Shown here: one piece after another, positions 36,561 through 49,226 of the stretch
How positions within the stretch are numbered: position 1 is the first letter of the stretch
How the letters are laid out: every line of letters begins with the position of its first letter
From: Artemia franciscana
Taxonomy: Eukaryota > Arthropoda > Branchiopoda > Anostraca > Artemiidae
Direction of reading: 5' to 3'
Length of the DNA stretch: 64,000 nucleotides
Assembly: GCF_032884065.1 (NCBI RefSeq)
Contig: NW_027063596.1
Location: 682,001 to 746,000 of the forward strand
Program-made: the position numbers and the translations under genes
Notes under the pieces: generated by a model
Seen by the model: only the letters and a program-made list of their open reading frames with translations
Told to the model about the DNA's origin: nothing
The model's database searches: none

Positions 36561-37545
36561 CTAAAAAAGGGAGATAATACAACAAAGACCAAAATTTAGG
36601 TCCGTAGTTTACACCCAGTTTTATTCTAAAGAAAACTAATTCTAGGGGTATTCTACATCTAATTATAAACCCTTTTATTTTTTTCGTCTTAATACATCAA
36701 ATTGTGAAAATGAATTGCCAAAAATAGTGCCAGTACAGTGAAACAGAGTTTTAAGACAAAACATGACTCTTAGGCTTCAAATTATGCTAGAAATTTCCTT
36801 GAATAGAAGGGATGAAAATTATACCATAAATTTTCTTCCATTGTAAAAGTTTTCTGTTTATAAATTCGAAGTTATTTAAAACACTACTTAAAGAGTAGAA
36901 AATAGGCTTTAAAAATCATTGTCTCGAAATACATGTATAAAACACAATATTAATGCAGCCAAATTTAACAAAATCAAGACAATTATTTTTCTTCGTATTT
37001 TTTTTAGCTGAATCATACTTGTCCCTTCTCAAAGAAATTGCTTTCAGTAATTTCAGATAATATATTTTGCTGTTAATTTTCCTCTGCTTCGTCTTACAGC
37101 ATAGTTAAGCATATATGAGTCAGCAAAAATGTATTAAGGCTGTTTGGTATAGTTCGCACATTGATGCCTTATTACGAAATTGACATACAACACATAGAGG
37201 GTGTTTGCTTTAGTCGATGCTTTAATGGTAAAGGAAATAAAGTTACGGTCGATTATACAAGCGTGTTCCTTAAATAGGATGTTAGAAGAAGCTTCATCAT
37301 CAAATGTACGGGCTATGACAAAGAACACCCGCTACTAAAATTAAAAATCAAGTTTCCCAATTAACCTACTTGAAACCTAAGGTGAAACAGTGCACTTCAA
37401 AATGATATGCAGAAGTATTTATAGTTGTTTTAAGTTTTTAATCTATATATATTTTATTTTTATGCTCAAATTGCACTTACGTATTTTATTAGATAATATA
37501 TATTGTTAAGATAAGTACACTAAATATTACATTACATTTTTTAAA

Positions 37546-37546
<1 letters not shown>

Positions 37547-37600
<54 letters not shown>
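37547..37600. repeat. (TA)n microsatellite
   Basis: 54 bp of pure TA in the B2-C2 intron. Confidence 0.95.
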
Positions 37601-37601
<1 letters not shown>

Positions 37602-37619
37602 TTTCTTACTTTTTTAGAA

Positions 37620-37860
37620 TTTGACAGAAGCAAGCAGTTAAAAGGTATTTGACACCAAGGATCAGAAAGAATCAAAAAAAGAATTGAAGAAAAAAGTAGG
37701 TGTTTTAAGTAGTTTTATGATACCTAGAGGGCAAAATCGTGGATTGAATATGACAACAAAGATCAGAACTAATCAAAAGTGACTTTGAAGAACAACAGAG
37801 GTGTCTTAAGCACGTTCTTGATACCTAGAGGGCAAAGTTTAAGTTCAGGGTTTTTTTTAG
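37620..37860. repeat. ~115-bp direct duplication
   Basis: Two units share GACA + AAGATCAGAA, TTGAAGAA, TGTTTTAAG and TGATACCTAGAGGGCAAA. Not coding. Confidence 0.7.
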
Positions 37861-38189
37861 TTACTGTGAATTCCTCTGTTTTTCTGAGGAAAGATTAGTA
37901 AACAAAGGTGATGCATTTGTTGATTGTTACTTACTTATTAGAAATGTACTGCCATCTCAAAAGAATCCAAATCAATCTGTTTGGCCTTTTTGCATGTCTT
38001 TTGTTTTCTAAAGCAATCAAAAAACAAATTTGAAAAATTTGAAAAAAAACAAATTCATTCAGTTTGAGTGAAGATCAAACCATCAATAGTGGTTTTCAAG
38101 CGCAAAGTAGCTGTAAAAATTAAACACAAAATCAATTTAGTGGCCTTCAAAAAAAAAATTTGAAGGTGAGTTTGAACCACCTTCCTATA

Positions 38190-39792
38190 GCCAAATGTAC
38201 TTTATAAACCCGATAAAGATTTTGAACAATGTCTTATATAAGACTTAAATTATGGGATCTCTCCTAGCCTGGTGGATCTTTTGCAAGAAATATTCCAAGA
38301 AACAAAGAACTATGCCAAAGATTACATCAAAATATAAGAACTGGATTATGATGGAAATCAACTGATTCAGTTGAAGTGAATAAGCTGATTCACTGAAAAA
38401 AATGTTCGGTCATGGGATCTTTCATAACATAATGAATCTCTTGGAAGAAATAGTACGGGAAAAAAGCAACATCCTCTTAAATTAATAATGTTAGTTTATA
38501 ATTTAAATCATCAAGAAATAAAAACTAAACACTGAAATTTTTTATTATATAAAGTGCTTTTAACAAAATGATGAGAATTCAAATAATGTCCGCAAAGAAA
38601 AAAACAATTGGCCCAAATATATACAAAAATCAAGCAAACATCCTCCAATAATAAGACCTATCTAACTAACAAAATGTAACCCAAAACAATAATATAGAGC
38701 CTTATCTACAAATATTACTAATACCATCTTACAAAATAAAGTCTCCAAATAATTATCGTTATTAGGTTAAAAACTTGTACTAGGATTAAGATATGTCGGT
38801 GAATTTTCTTAATGATTCCTCCACCAGCACTAGATCCAGCCTGGATTCAAATAATGTATTAAAGTTAAGTATTTGGCTTCCTATAGCCAAATGTACTTTT
38901 TAGACCTGATAAAGATTTTGAACAATGTCTTATATAAGACTTAAATTGTGGGATCTCTCCTAGCCTGATGGATCTTTTGCAATAAATATTCCAAGAAACG
39001 AACAGCTATGCCAAAGATTACATTAAAATATAAGAACTGGATTATGATGAAAATCAACTGATTCAGTTGAAGTGAATAAGCTGATTCACTGAAAAAAGGT
39101 TCGGTCATGGGATCTTTCATAACATTATGAATCTCTTGGAAGAAATAGTGCGAGAAAAAAGCAACATTCTTTTAAATTAATAATGTTAGTTTACAATTTA
39201 AATCATCAAGAAATAAAAACTAAACACTGAAACTTTTTATTATATAAAGTGCTTTTAACAAAATGATGAGAATTAAATAATGTCCGCAAAGAAAAAAACA
39301 ATTGGTACACTTACCAATATTTGGCAGACCGCTTTGAATATTAGCATGATCGTTCTTATTCGTCATAATTTATTCGTCATATTAGCTCGTCATATTATTC
39401 GTCATATTAGCATATTAGCATATTAGCTCGTCTTATTCGTCATATTAGCATAATTTCGTCTTATTCGTCATAAAAATCTTATTCGTCATATAGTCAAAAT
39501 TACAATCAAACCATTTTAACATACGAAACAGGGCCCAAATATATACCAAAATCAAGCAAACATCCTCCAATAATAAAACCTTTCTAACAAACAAAGCGTA
39601 ACCCATAACAATAATATAGAGTCCTATCTATTACTAATACCATCTTATAAAATAAAGTTTCCAAATAATTTTAATTATTAGGTTAAAACGTGGACCAGGA
39701 TTAAGGTCTGTCGGTGATTTTTTTTTATGATTCCTCCACCAGCACTAGATCCAGCCTGGATTCAAATAATGTATTAAAGTTAAGTATTTGGC
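38190..39792. repeat. ~690-bp tandem duplication
   Basis: 38,190-38,877 and 38,878-39,792 are nearly identical (GATAAAGATTTTGAACAATG, GGGATCTCTCCTAGCCTG, CCAGCACTAGATCCAGCCTG in both). The second unit carries a private insertion at about 39,305-39,530. Private to duplication unit 2 and clearly recent. No gene recognised. Confidence 0.9.
39305..39530. repeat. TATTCGTCAT minisatellite insertion
   Basis: Inserted between CAATTGG and CCCAAATAT, which adjoin in the first 690-bp unit (38,605-38,620). The core is about ten variants of TATTCGTCATATTAGC. It splits only the second unit, so it arrived after that duplication. Confidence 0.85.
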
Positions 39793-40431
39793 TAAAAACA
39801 AAAAGGAAAAATAGAAGAGAACGAAGAAAAAATTATTTTCCTACTTTAGCAATTAAAATGAATGATCATTTGAATATGGTTTTGACGTTACTATCGAAAA
39901 AACATTATATACACATTGAATTGCAATACAATTTTTCTCTTTCTGGCAAAAAGTGAAAAAAGCTTATTTTTAGCGATCCCCCATGAATTGCAATCCAATA
40001 TTTCTATCTCTGGCATACAGTAAAAAAACAAGGTTATTTTCTGTGATTTTGCAACAGACTATTTCTCTTTCTGGAACAAGTGTAAAATAAGCTAATTTTT
40101 CATCAAAGGCAAATCGATCAATTTCCGTATCTTAAAACAGATTAACAGATATTTTTAGACTGAATCTCTAGCAGAAAGATAAATATGCGAAGCATAACCA
40201 GTGAAGTCGTTTGGGAGAGAGGGGCGGTTTTCCCCAAAATAACTCGGGGAAATCTACTACTTATTATGTAGATTTAAAACTTTTGCTCGTTTTAAGCTAC
40301 AAATTAAAATCTTCAGATGGTCTAAATTTTCCATTAGAGTTAAACCCACTTTTTGGACCCTTGCTGGAACATCATTATATAGATTTTCTACGAATAAATA
40401 GAATAAAAGCTAAGATAATTCGAATATTTAC
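39793..40431. other. Non-coding stretch downstream of exon B2
   Basis: AT-rich, with repeated TTTCTCTTTCTGGCA words at about 39,935, 40,000 and 40,060. The part next to exon B2 resembles the sequence beside B1. No gene seen. Confidence 0.5.
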
Positions 40432-40585
40432 ATTTGTGCCTGAATAGCGCAATGACAATTTGTGACTCCAATTGTAGGATTTTGAGCTTGTGGCGGTTTT
40501 CCTGTATGACTTGAGTCTTGCACATTCTTTACCTCGTCTGACCATAAGAAAAAGCCACAATCACTACATTTATGAAATTGCCTGC
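40432..40585 (-). CDS. TOP3A: Exon B2: end of GRF finger 1, linker and start of GRF finger 2, TOP3A-like
   Basis: A 154-nt exon: acceptor after TTTCTCTTTCAG, two nucleotides, 50 codons, two nucleotides, donor CAAAT|GTAAAT. The peptide begins RQFHKCSDCGFFLWSDE and ends [12 protein letters not shown]. Cysteines C-x2-C (finger 1) and C-x-C (finger 2) are both kept, as are the aromatic FFLW and the acidic SDE. The linker (PPQAQNPT) is Pro/Gln-rich. Length and phases equal B1. Upstream partner is A2 at 51,315, downstream C2 at 36,560. Confidence 0.78.
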
Positions 40586-41384
40586 CTGAAAGAGACAAAT
40601 AGAAATGAAGTAACTAAGATCAAACTTAAAAAGAGCAATAAAACAATGCATATCACGTAACCCTGCCATTCCTAGATAGATAAGAAATAGAAAAAAAGCT
40701 TTGGTTCGACAGCTTTTGAACTGAAAAGGATATTAGCAAATTTTTGAAAATGGTGATTTCTTGCGCACTTTTAAGAATCAGCGTTTATCGATTTTAAGCT
40801 GGATTCTTAATGCCATCAATTTTAATTTCTAGCTAGAACGTCCCAATTGAAAAAATGAAATCCCTGCTGGACTTTCGAAGTTTTAAAACAAATTTCATGT
40901 TCTAACCACAAAGGATTCTAGTAACTCCTTGCAGCACTAAGTTACTTGAGGCTAAGCACCTACTCATGCTCCTCTTCCATCAAAATTCATTCAAAGCCAA
41001 TGAATTGATTTCCACTGCCTTGAAAAGAAATTCTCTATTGTTTCTGCTTTTTGTTTGTTTGTTAAGAAAAGGCAGTGTGGTCTTTGTGACTATAATCAAA
41101 ACTCCCTCGTAAACTCACCTAAGAACTTCACATTTTCCTTAAATATTTGATTATGGCATCATTCCGCTCATTTCGAGAACCATCTGCATTTTGTTTGGTC
41201 CTTGATGGTTGGCCGACAAGGATAATCTTTGGCAATTGGTCCTCCTCCGTGTGTAGAACGTATCCTAGCCCCATCAATTTTATTTAAAGTTTGATATAAT
41301 CAAGTTATTTTACAATCATTTTAATAGCTTATTTTCTACCTCAAACAATTTAAATCAGAAAAAAAAATCATAAGAGTAAAAAGC
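40586..41384. other. Intronic stretch, no gene seen
   Basis: About 40,610-41,285 is private to unit 2. The last 100 bp (TTTTCTACCTCAAACAATTTA) resemble 16,100-16,140. No supported frame. Confidence 0.5.
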
Positions 41385-44100
41385 TCAACTTCGTTTCTGA
41401 ATTTTTCCAAAGAAGGGAAAAAAATTTACATCTATGTTCTCATTTTCTCGAAAACAGAGAAAAAAGTTGAAGTTCTGTTCTAAATTTTCCATAGAATAGA
41501 AAAAAGTTGCACTTCAATTTTGAATTTTCTTCTAAGATGAGAAAAAAGTTACACTTCTGTTGTAAATTTTTCCAAAGAAGAGAATAAAGTTCGAGTTCTG
41601 TTCTGAGTTTTTGCATTGCACAGAAAAAGTCTACACTTCCTTTCTCATTTTTCTCAAAAGAAAAGAAAAGAAAAATCAAATTCATTTTTGAATTTTTCCA
41701 AAAATTCAATCCTAGAATAAAAAATTTACACTTGAGTTGTTAATTTTCCCAAAGAAGAGAAAAAGTCACGATTCAATTTTGAAATTCTCCAAAAAAATAC
41801 AAAACAGTTACTGTTAGGTTCCCAAAGGAGGAAAAAAGTTCAAATACTGTTCTGAATTTTTCCAAAGAAGAAAAAAAAGTTCAACTTTTGTTTTGAATTT
41901 ACCCAAAGAAGAAAAATAGTCATACTTCAGCTCTGAATTTTCCCAAAGAAGAGAGAAATTTCAACTTTATTTTCTGATTCTTTTAGAAAGAAAAGAAAAG
42001 ATTTAAAATTCGAGACTGTTTTTTTTCCAAAGAAGAGAAAAAATCCACCTGTGTCCTGATTTCCCGTAAAACAGTGAAAAAAAATTCAAGTTCTATTCTG
42101 AATATTTCCTTAGAAGAGAAAAAAATACATTTCGGCTCTGAATTTTTCCAAAGAAGAGAAAACAAGGGAAACTTCAGTTATGAATTTACCCAAAGAAGAG
42201 AAAACAAAGATAGACTACTGCTCTGTGTTGTTACAAAAAAAGACAAAAAAGTTCAAGTTCTCTTCTGAATTTTTCCAAAAAACAGAAACAAGTCATGTTA
42301 TAGTTCTGAATCCCCCCTCTAACAAAAATAGAAAAAAGTTCAACTTCTGTTCTGAATCTTTTTAAAGAAGAGAAACAGTTCAGCTTCATTTCTGAAATTT
42401 TCCAAAGAACATAAAAAATGTACACTTATGTTCCCATTTTCACCAAAATAGCTAGAAACGTTCAAGTTCTGTTCTGAGTTTTGTCATTGAGGAGAAAAAA
42501 GTTTTCCCTTCAATTCTGAATTTGTCCAAAGAAGATAAAAAAATTACGTTTTCGTTCTGAGTTTTTCCAACGAAGAGAAAAAAGTTACACTTCCGTTCTC
42601 ATTTTTCCCAAAATAAGAGAAAAATTCAACTTCAGTCCTTTATTTTTTCATAGAAGAAAAAAGTTGCACTTCAGTTCTGAATTTTCCCAAGGAAGAGAAA
42701 AAACACTTAAGTTCCGAATTTCTCCAAAGAACAAAATAAAGGTTTCTGTTCTGAATTTCCAAAAGAGAGAAGAAAAAAGGCAAATTTTGTTACTGAATTT
42801 TTCCCAAAAAGAGAAAGAAGTTGAACTTCTGTTTTTAATTCACCCAAAGAAGAGAAAAGTCATACTTAAGCTCTGTATGTTCCCAAAGAAGTGGAATTCT
42901 GGATATTTTTCAAAAAAGGAGAAAAAAAAGACACTTTTTACTGATTTCCACTAAAACAGTGAAAACAAGGTTCAAGTTCTATTCTGAATTTATCCATAGA
43001 AGGGAAAAAAGTTACATTTTGCATGTTAATTTTTTCTTAGAGGGGAAAAAAGTTTAAATTCAGTTCTGAATTTTCTCGAAGAAAATTTCAAAAAAAAGTT
43101 CAAGTTCTGTTCCGAATTTTTCCAAAGAAGGGAAAAAAGTTAAGCTGCAGATCTGAATTTTCACAAAGAAGAGAAAAAAGATCAACTTCTATTTTGAATC
43201 TTTCAAAAGAAGAGAAGCAAGCCATGGTATAGCTCTGAATTTTCCAAAAAAGAAAGAAAAAAAAGTTCAACTTCTGTTCTGAATTTTTTTTAAAGAAGAG
43301 AAAAAAGCTAAACTTGGAATCTGACTTTTTCTAAAGAAGAAAAAATTTTACAGCTCTGTTCTGATTTTCCCCAAAAGCTGAGAAAAAAAAAAATCAAGTT
43401 CTGCTCTTGGATTTTTCCATTGAAGAGAAAAAAGTCGCTGTTAAATTCTGAATTTTTCCCAAAGAAGAGAGCAAAAGTTCTGAATTTTAACAAAGAAGAG
43501 GTAAAAATTTCAATTTCTGTTCTGAATTTTTGCAATGAAGAGAAAAAGTTACACTTCCGTTCTCAGCTTCCCGAAATAAGAGAAAAGAAATTCAACTTCA
43601 GTTTTGAATTTTACAATTATAGAAAAAAAAGCTACACTTCAATTCTGAATTTTCCTAAGGAAGAACAAAAGTTTTGCTTCAGTTCCAAATTTATCCAAAG
43701 AAAAAAAAAACTATTCTTCTATTCTGAATCTCCCAAAGAAGAGAAAAAAATTCAACTTCCGTTTTGAATTTTTTCTAAAGAAGAGAAATTTGGTTCTTGA
43801 CTTTTCCAAAGAAATGATAAAATTTCCATTTCTGTTCTGATATCCTCAAATCAGTGAAAAGGAATTATAGTTCTAATCTGAATTTTCCCGTAGAAGAGAA
43901 CAAACTTATACTTCAGATTTTATTTATTTTAAAGAATAAAATAAAAGTTACAAAATTTCCATTTCTGTTCTGATATCCTCAAATCAGTGAAAAGGAATTA
44001 TAGTTCTAATCTGAATTTTCCCGTAGAAGAGAACAAACTTATACTTCAGATTTTATTTATTTTAAAGAATAAAATAAAAGTTACTCTTCTGTTATAAATT
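41385..44100. repeat. Long array of the ~39-bp AAGAAGAGAAAA repeat
   Basis: Around 65-70 imperfect units of TTCTGAATTTTTCCA, AAGAAGAGAAAAAA, GTTCAACTTCTG. The repeat is strongly strand-asymmetric: A/G-rich blocks alternate with T-rich blocks. At 43,819-44,083 a stretch of about 133 bp is duplicated almost perfectly. Frames across the array reflect only the repeat. The homologous array in unit 1 (16,215-16,540) is about eight times shorter. Confidence 0.92.
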
Positions 44101-44793
44101 TTCCCATCTATACTACAAAAGTCACCATCTGGTTATTTTGCTATGCCTTGACGTATTTATTTTTAGGAGTTTCTTGGCATCATTCCGACAACACACAGTT
44201 ATTTTGACACGCTTGATAGAAAATTTTCGATGATACGAAATAATTTATCCCATGACATCTTAACCAACTGAACAGATTTTTTTTGCTATAACAGTTGGTC
44301 ATAGCAAAAAAAAGTTGCTATGCCTTTGAGATCTTTGATTCCGGGGAATTTCTTGATACCAATCCGACAACTCTTTGTTTCCGAGAATTTTGTGGTGTTT
44401 TTCCGAAAAGTCCTAGGCCGGATCAGTCTTGTCTGTATTACACGTCTACTATAAACATCTCACAGTGAGGTAAAGTCACCATCTGGTCTTGTTATTATGT
44501 CTTCAGCTAATTTTTTTCGGAATTTTTTGGCATCATTTTGATGCAGTCCTATCACATTGACATACTTGCTAGGCATATTATCGATAAATAACACAATGAT
44601 TCAGAGCAGAGCCATGACCGTCTGGAAAGATATATTATCATTAACTGAACTGTGATTGAATTGTCAACATTTCTTGCTAAAGAACTTTTGATGAAACTTC
44701 TCATATATCAAAAAGTTGAACTTTTGTTTAGAATTTTTCCAAGGAATAAAAAAAAGTCAAACGTCAGTTATGAATTTTTCCGAAGAATAACTA
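44101..44793. other. Duplicated non-coding stretch (matches 16,541-17,219)
   Basis: Shares AAGTCACCATCTGG, ATAACAGTTGGTCATAG, GATTCCGGGGAATTT in the same order. No conserved frame. Confidence 0.65.
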
Positions 44794-46374
44794 GTCTTAG
44801 TTCCGTTTTAAGAGTCAAACATGATAGAGAGGAACTACCCCCCCCCTCTTCGCTGACATCCTCTTTTACCGCAGTATACTGAATTGAAATTACGAGATAG
44901 CTATTTTGCTACCAATAGTCCAAATAGACGCATTCTCCCAGAGCCCATGTTAAAGGGTTTTTAAGTTATGCCTAGGGGGATGTAAAGTTTTTATGGAACG
45001 GGTGGTCGTATAAGCTTTAGATTGGATGGAGTTCATCTAATTGGATGTCGGAGGTTTTAGTCCCTGTTTTAAAAGCCTAAAAATAGTAAGGAGAATTTTG
45101 AGAAAAACGTTGAACTGAATCAAAACATGTTATGTGTACAAGGATTGACAAAAGGGTGCAATGCAGAAATAGTTTAGGATATTATTTCAGAAATGATAAG
45201 GCGTGTGATCAAAAGGACAATATTTGCATACTACCAATACTAATACAACTACCATCACACTACTGCATTTATAGTTTTGAAAGGGAATTTGAACTAAATC
45301 GAACGACGCTATGTGCATTTAAATTGTTAAAACAGCGTATCCCAAGAATTGATTTGGATATTAAGTTGGAACTTCCGGAGAGTACTTGTAGGGGAAGATC
45401 ATCAAAGGCAGCAAAATAGTGCTGTGTAACTAAAGAGCGATGAGGGCGCAATTAATTATTTTTTTTTAGACCAGTGTACTTTATATAGAAGGAGTTGTCG
45501 TACAAACATCGAAAACAGACCTATCGATTGGATATTGAAGGGGGATTAGTGCTCGTTTTAACAGTCGAAAGTGATTGGAGGGTGACCTCCCCCCTCCCAC
45601 GCCCATCATTTCTTCAAACTCATACAGTCGAAATTTTAGGATAGCCATGCTGTTCAACGAAGTTGAATGGTGTTGAAACTATGTCTTAGAGGATAACCTC
45701 CCCCCACGGTCCTCAAGGCACGGGTTGAAAGTTATGCCCTGGGGGCATATAAGGATCTAATAAAAAAGGGTGATCATATAAGCTCTGGAATGGGCTTATT
45801 ACATAGGTAATCAGAAGTTCTAGTTTCCTATTTAAAAGTCAAAATGATTGGAAGGCAGATACCCTCCCCCCGTTCCTCCTGCCAATTATTCCCCTAGACA
45901 CATCCCATCAAAAGTTTGAGATAGTTTTTTTGTTCGAAGTAGTTGAAAGATCCTGAAATTATGTCTTTGAGGATGACGACCCGGCACCATAGCCTTCGGG
46001 GCAAGGATTGTTTGTTATGCCCTGTGGGCAAATAAGTTTTTTTACGGAAAAGGATGGTCGTATAAGATATGAAGGGTGCTTATTGGATCGATGATCTGAA
46101 GTTATAGTGTCCTTAGTAACATTAAAAGTGGTTGGAGGGCGGGTACAGACCCCCACACACACACCAGTCATTACTCCAAACACGTCCAATCAAAATTTAG
46201 AAATAACCATTTTGTCCAACGTAGCTATAAGTCCCAGAAATTATATCTTTAAGGAGGACCGTCCACCCTCCCACAAACCATAGGGCAAGGGTTGTAAGCT
46301 ATGCCCTGGGGTCTCATAAGGTTTTAATACAAATGGTGATTATATAAGCCTCGGATGAGGCTTAATATAATACC
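44794..46374. repeat. Tandem array T2, about 250-300-bp units
   Basis: Counterpart of 17,220-18,650. Units carry TTTTAAGAGTC, a C-rich block, CCAATCAAAATTTAGAAATA-like, CATTTTGTCCAACGTAG-like, GATGAC and GTAAGCTATGCCCTGGGG. 45,095-45,430 interrupts the array with a segment similar to 18,690-18,900. Confidence 0.8.
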
Positions 46375-47814
46375 CATAGTCCACGTCAATTACCTGTGCT
46401 GGTGTCATTATACGGGTGCTAATGAGTAGATATAGCATAATGAATTAGGTGGAGGTATCATACGAAAGGTTGCCAGGATTTCAGTGAAGCTCTACATCAA
46501 ATCGCAGAAAGGGAGTAGTCCATCCCTATATGCAATAAATTTGGTTGGTCCTATATTTTTACTGTCCACGCTGAATTAGCAGACATCTACGTGTATTCAT
46601 TATCTGGCGTATCTACGCATACGGTGTATGCGTAGATACGCCATGAATACGGTGTATCTACGCATAATTGCAAACAATTTTATCGGTTCAATCTACTCTT
46701 TGTTTTACCTAACATTGTTGGGATCAATGTTACGTGAGTGCCATCGCATAGGTTTTCACCCTTAGTGTGGATATCAAAGATGGAAAACATATTCTCTTCG
46801 TAACATTACTTGAATAGAGATTGAACTGTAACCAAGCATTTCTAATCAAAGTAACATGAATATGGAAGAACATGAACATGAATAGCCTTAGAATAGTTTA
46901 GTTTTATTTTAGTTGAACCACAGAGGGTAGCTTTCTCCACAGTTTTTCTTATCAAAACGCATTTGCAATCCTTTTTGTTACTGAAATTCAGCAGAGGATC
47001 ATCTTCCACATAAACCCCCTTCTCTAACAGCTTATTTTGAATTTTCAAATTCAATCTATAAATTATTATTGGGCATGGAACTTCAACGGAAGTTAATAAG
47101 CAATATCAAAACTAAAACGAGCATAAACAATTACTATGAGTGGCTTAAGAAGATAGAACTTAAAATGAATTTTATTTAGTTTTGATTCTTAACATTTTAT
47201 TTTACTTTTTTTTAATTGGAATTTTGCAATTTGTGTTTTCATGTCTTTAAATGATATTTTTATTACTTATAACGACAAAAAAATGAAATAATTTTTTGAA
47301 GTATGAAATGAAAATAGAATAAGTATGTTAGTTGTGTTTTTTTTTTTAGTCAAAAACCTTTTGAACACTTTTTTCAAGACGTATTTTTTGAACTTCAAAA
47401 GTTTGTCAAATATGTATACTTGTAACAAAATCTGTTATGATGCATTTTTTTTATGCTAGGCCAATACTGAATCTTCAACACAGCCAATAAAACCAAGGAC
47501 CTAGGTTGGTGGTAAAAACAACGGAATAGCTTTAGCCGAGTGGGGAGTTGACACCTTGTTTGATTAAACTGTGGATTTTTCGCTTGCGAGTGCCGCAATA
47601 AAATCAACAACTGAATTTTATGAAGCTCCACAACACCAGATTTATCATGCATATAAAATGATGACCAACACATCTGTCGAAAACTTAAAATATTCAAATT
47701 ATCTTATCTTTCTTTCATAAGTTTTAACAATACCCTCTAATTTATTGTGTTTATTTTAAAATTTTCTGAAAACAAACCCTGTTTCAACCAAAAAAATAAC
47801 TGTGATAAGACTAT
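46375..47814. other. Duplicated intronic stretch with a private hairpin
   Basis: 46,375-47,290 matches 24,000-24,935. At 46,606-46,642 a perfect 17-bp stem (GGCGTATCTACGCATAC) has a GGT loop, and an outer pair GTATTCAT / ATGAATAC (46,593-46,600 and 46,643-46,650) extends it. The hairpin is absent from unit 1. 47,290-47,814 shows no gene. Confidence 0.75.
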
Positions 47815-49226
47815 CCACTCCTAAGAAAACTAAATTTAGTTTCTAGGAAAATCATTGAGTAATTTCCCTGGCCTGTCAGGACTGTAAGTGATTCATCACA
47901 GGTATCCTAACTCACTGGACCGGTCATCACACGATGAAGGTACACCACCTATTCTTCAGTAGATTTTGAGCGTAATGCAGAAGAGTTGGACAGTCTAGTG
48001 ATAATAGCTGGTAGTGATACTTCTAGTACATATTTGCCAATTAATTTGCTTTTACCAGTGATCTGAGTCCTCTGCAAAGTGCTGTAGGACTCACGAACGC
48101 CGTAATGACACTAGAAATCGTGTTACGTGATTTTAATTTAGCAAAATTTTCTCTAGGTCATAAGACTGTCCACTCCTTAAAAAACTAAATCAACTCATTA
48201 TAGCTTCTAGGAGAATCATCGAGTACTTTCACTGACCTGTTAGAACTGTAAGTGATTCATGTCATTTATCGTGACCCACCGGACCAGTCATCAAACGATG
48301 AAAGTACTTACCCGTTCTTTTCTGGATTTTGAGTTTAATACAGAAGAGTTAGACTGTCTAATGATAATAGCTGGTAATGACGTTTCCAGAACATATATAA
48401 AATTAATTTTTTTTACCAGTGAACTGTGTTCTGTGTAAAGTGGTAAAGACCTCAAGAATGCCGTCATAACACTAGAAATCGTGTTGCGTGATTTTAATTC
48501 GGCAAAATTTGCTTTAGGTCATAAGACTGTCCACTCCTTAAAAAACTAAATCCACTCATTATAGCTTCTAGGAGAATCATCGAGTACTTTCACTGACCTG
48601 TTAGAACTGTAAGTGATTCATGTCAGTTATCCTGACCCACCGGACCAGTCATCAAACGATGAAAGTACTTACCCGTTCTTTTTTGGATTTTGAGTTTAAT
48701 ACAGAAGAGTTAGACTGTCTAATGATAATAACTGGTAATGACGTTTCCAGAACATATATATAATTAATTTTTTTTTTACCAGTGAACTGTGTTCTGTGCA
48801 AAGTGGTAAAGGCCTCAGGAATGCTGTCATAACACTAGAAATCGCGTTGCGTAATTTTAATTCGGCAAAATTTGCTCTAGGTCATAAGACTGTCCATTCC
48901 TTAAAAAACTAAATCCACTCATTATAGTTTCTAGGGGAACCATCGAGTACTTTCACTGACCTTTTAGAACTGTAAGTAGTTCATGTCAGTTATCCTGACT
49001 CACCAGACCAGTCATCAACCGATGAAAGTACTTACCCGTTCTTCCTGGATTTTGAGTTTAATACAGAAGAGTTAGACAGTCTAATGATAATAGCTGGTAG
49101 TGATGTTTCCAGGACATATGTAACAATTAATTTTTTTTTACCAGTGAACTGTGTTCTGTGCACAGTAGAGCAGGACTCAAGAATTCTGTCATGACGCTAG
49201 AAATTGTGTTGTGTGATTTTAATTTG
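47815..49226. repeat. ~360-bp tandem array, four units
   Basis: Units start near 47,815, 48,171, 48,531 and 48,894. Each has CATAAGACTGTCCACTCC, TCACTGACCTGTTAGAACTG, GGACCAGTCATCAAACGATG and AACACTAGAAATCGTGTT-like blocks. The two middle units are the most alike. A frame with DFEFNTEELDCLMIIAG recurs in three units but is not recognised. Private to unit 2. Confidence 0.85.

Noticed and set aside
36410..36592. Reading C2 as an independent 60-residue protein
   Set aside because: The first 11 codons are intron (the TTTTTTAG acceptor lies at 36,561) and the last few run past the GTAAAA donor. It is an internal exon.
37134..37328. Minus-strand 64-codon frame
   Set aside because: The homologous block in unit 1 (13,340-13,540) does not keep the frame open.
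41440..43767. Multiple ORFs of 60-115 codons rich in KEEK, FSLL and NF words
   Set aside because: They follow the 39-bp AAGAAGAGAAAA repeat on either strand and in different frames; there is no independent coding signal.
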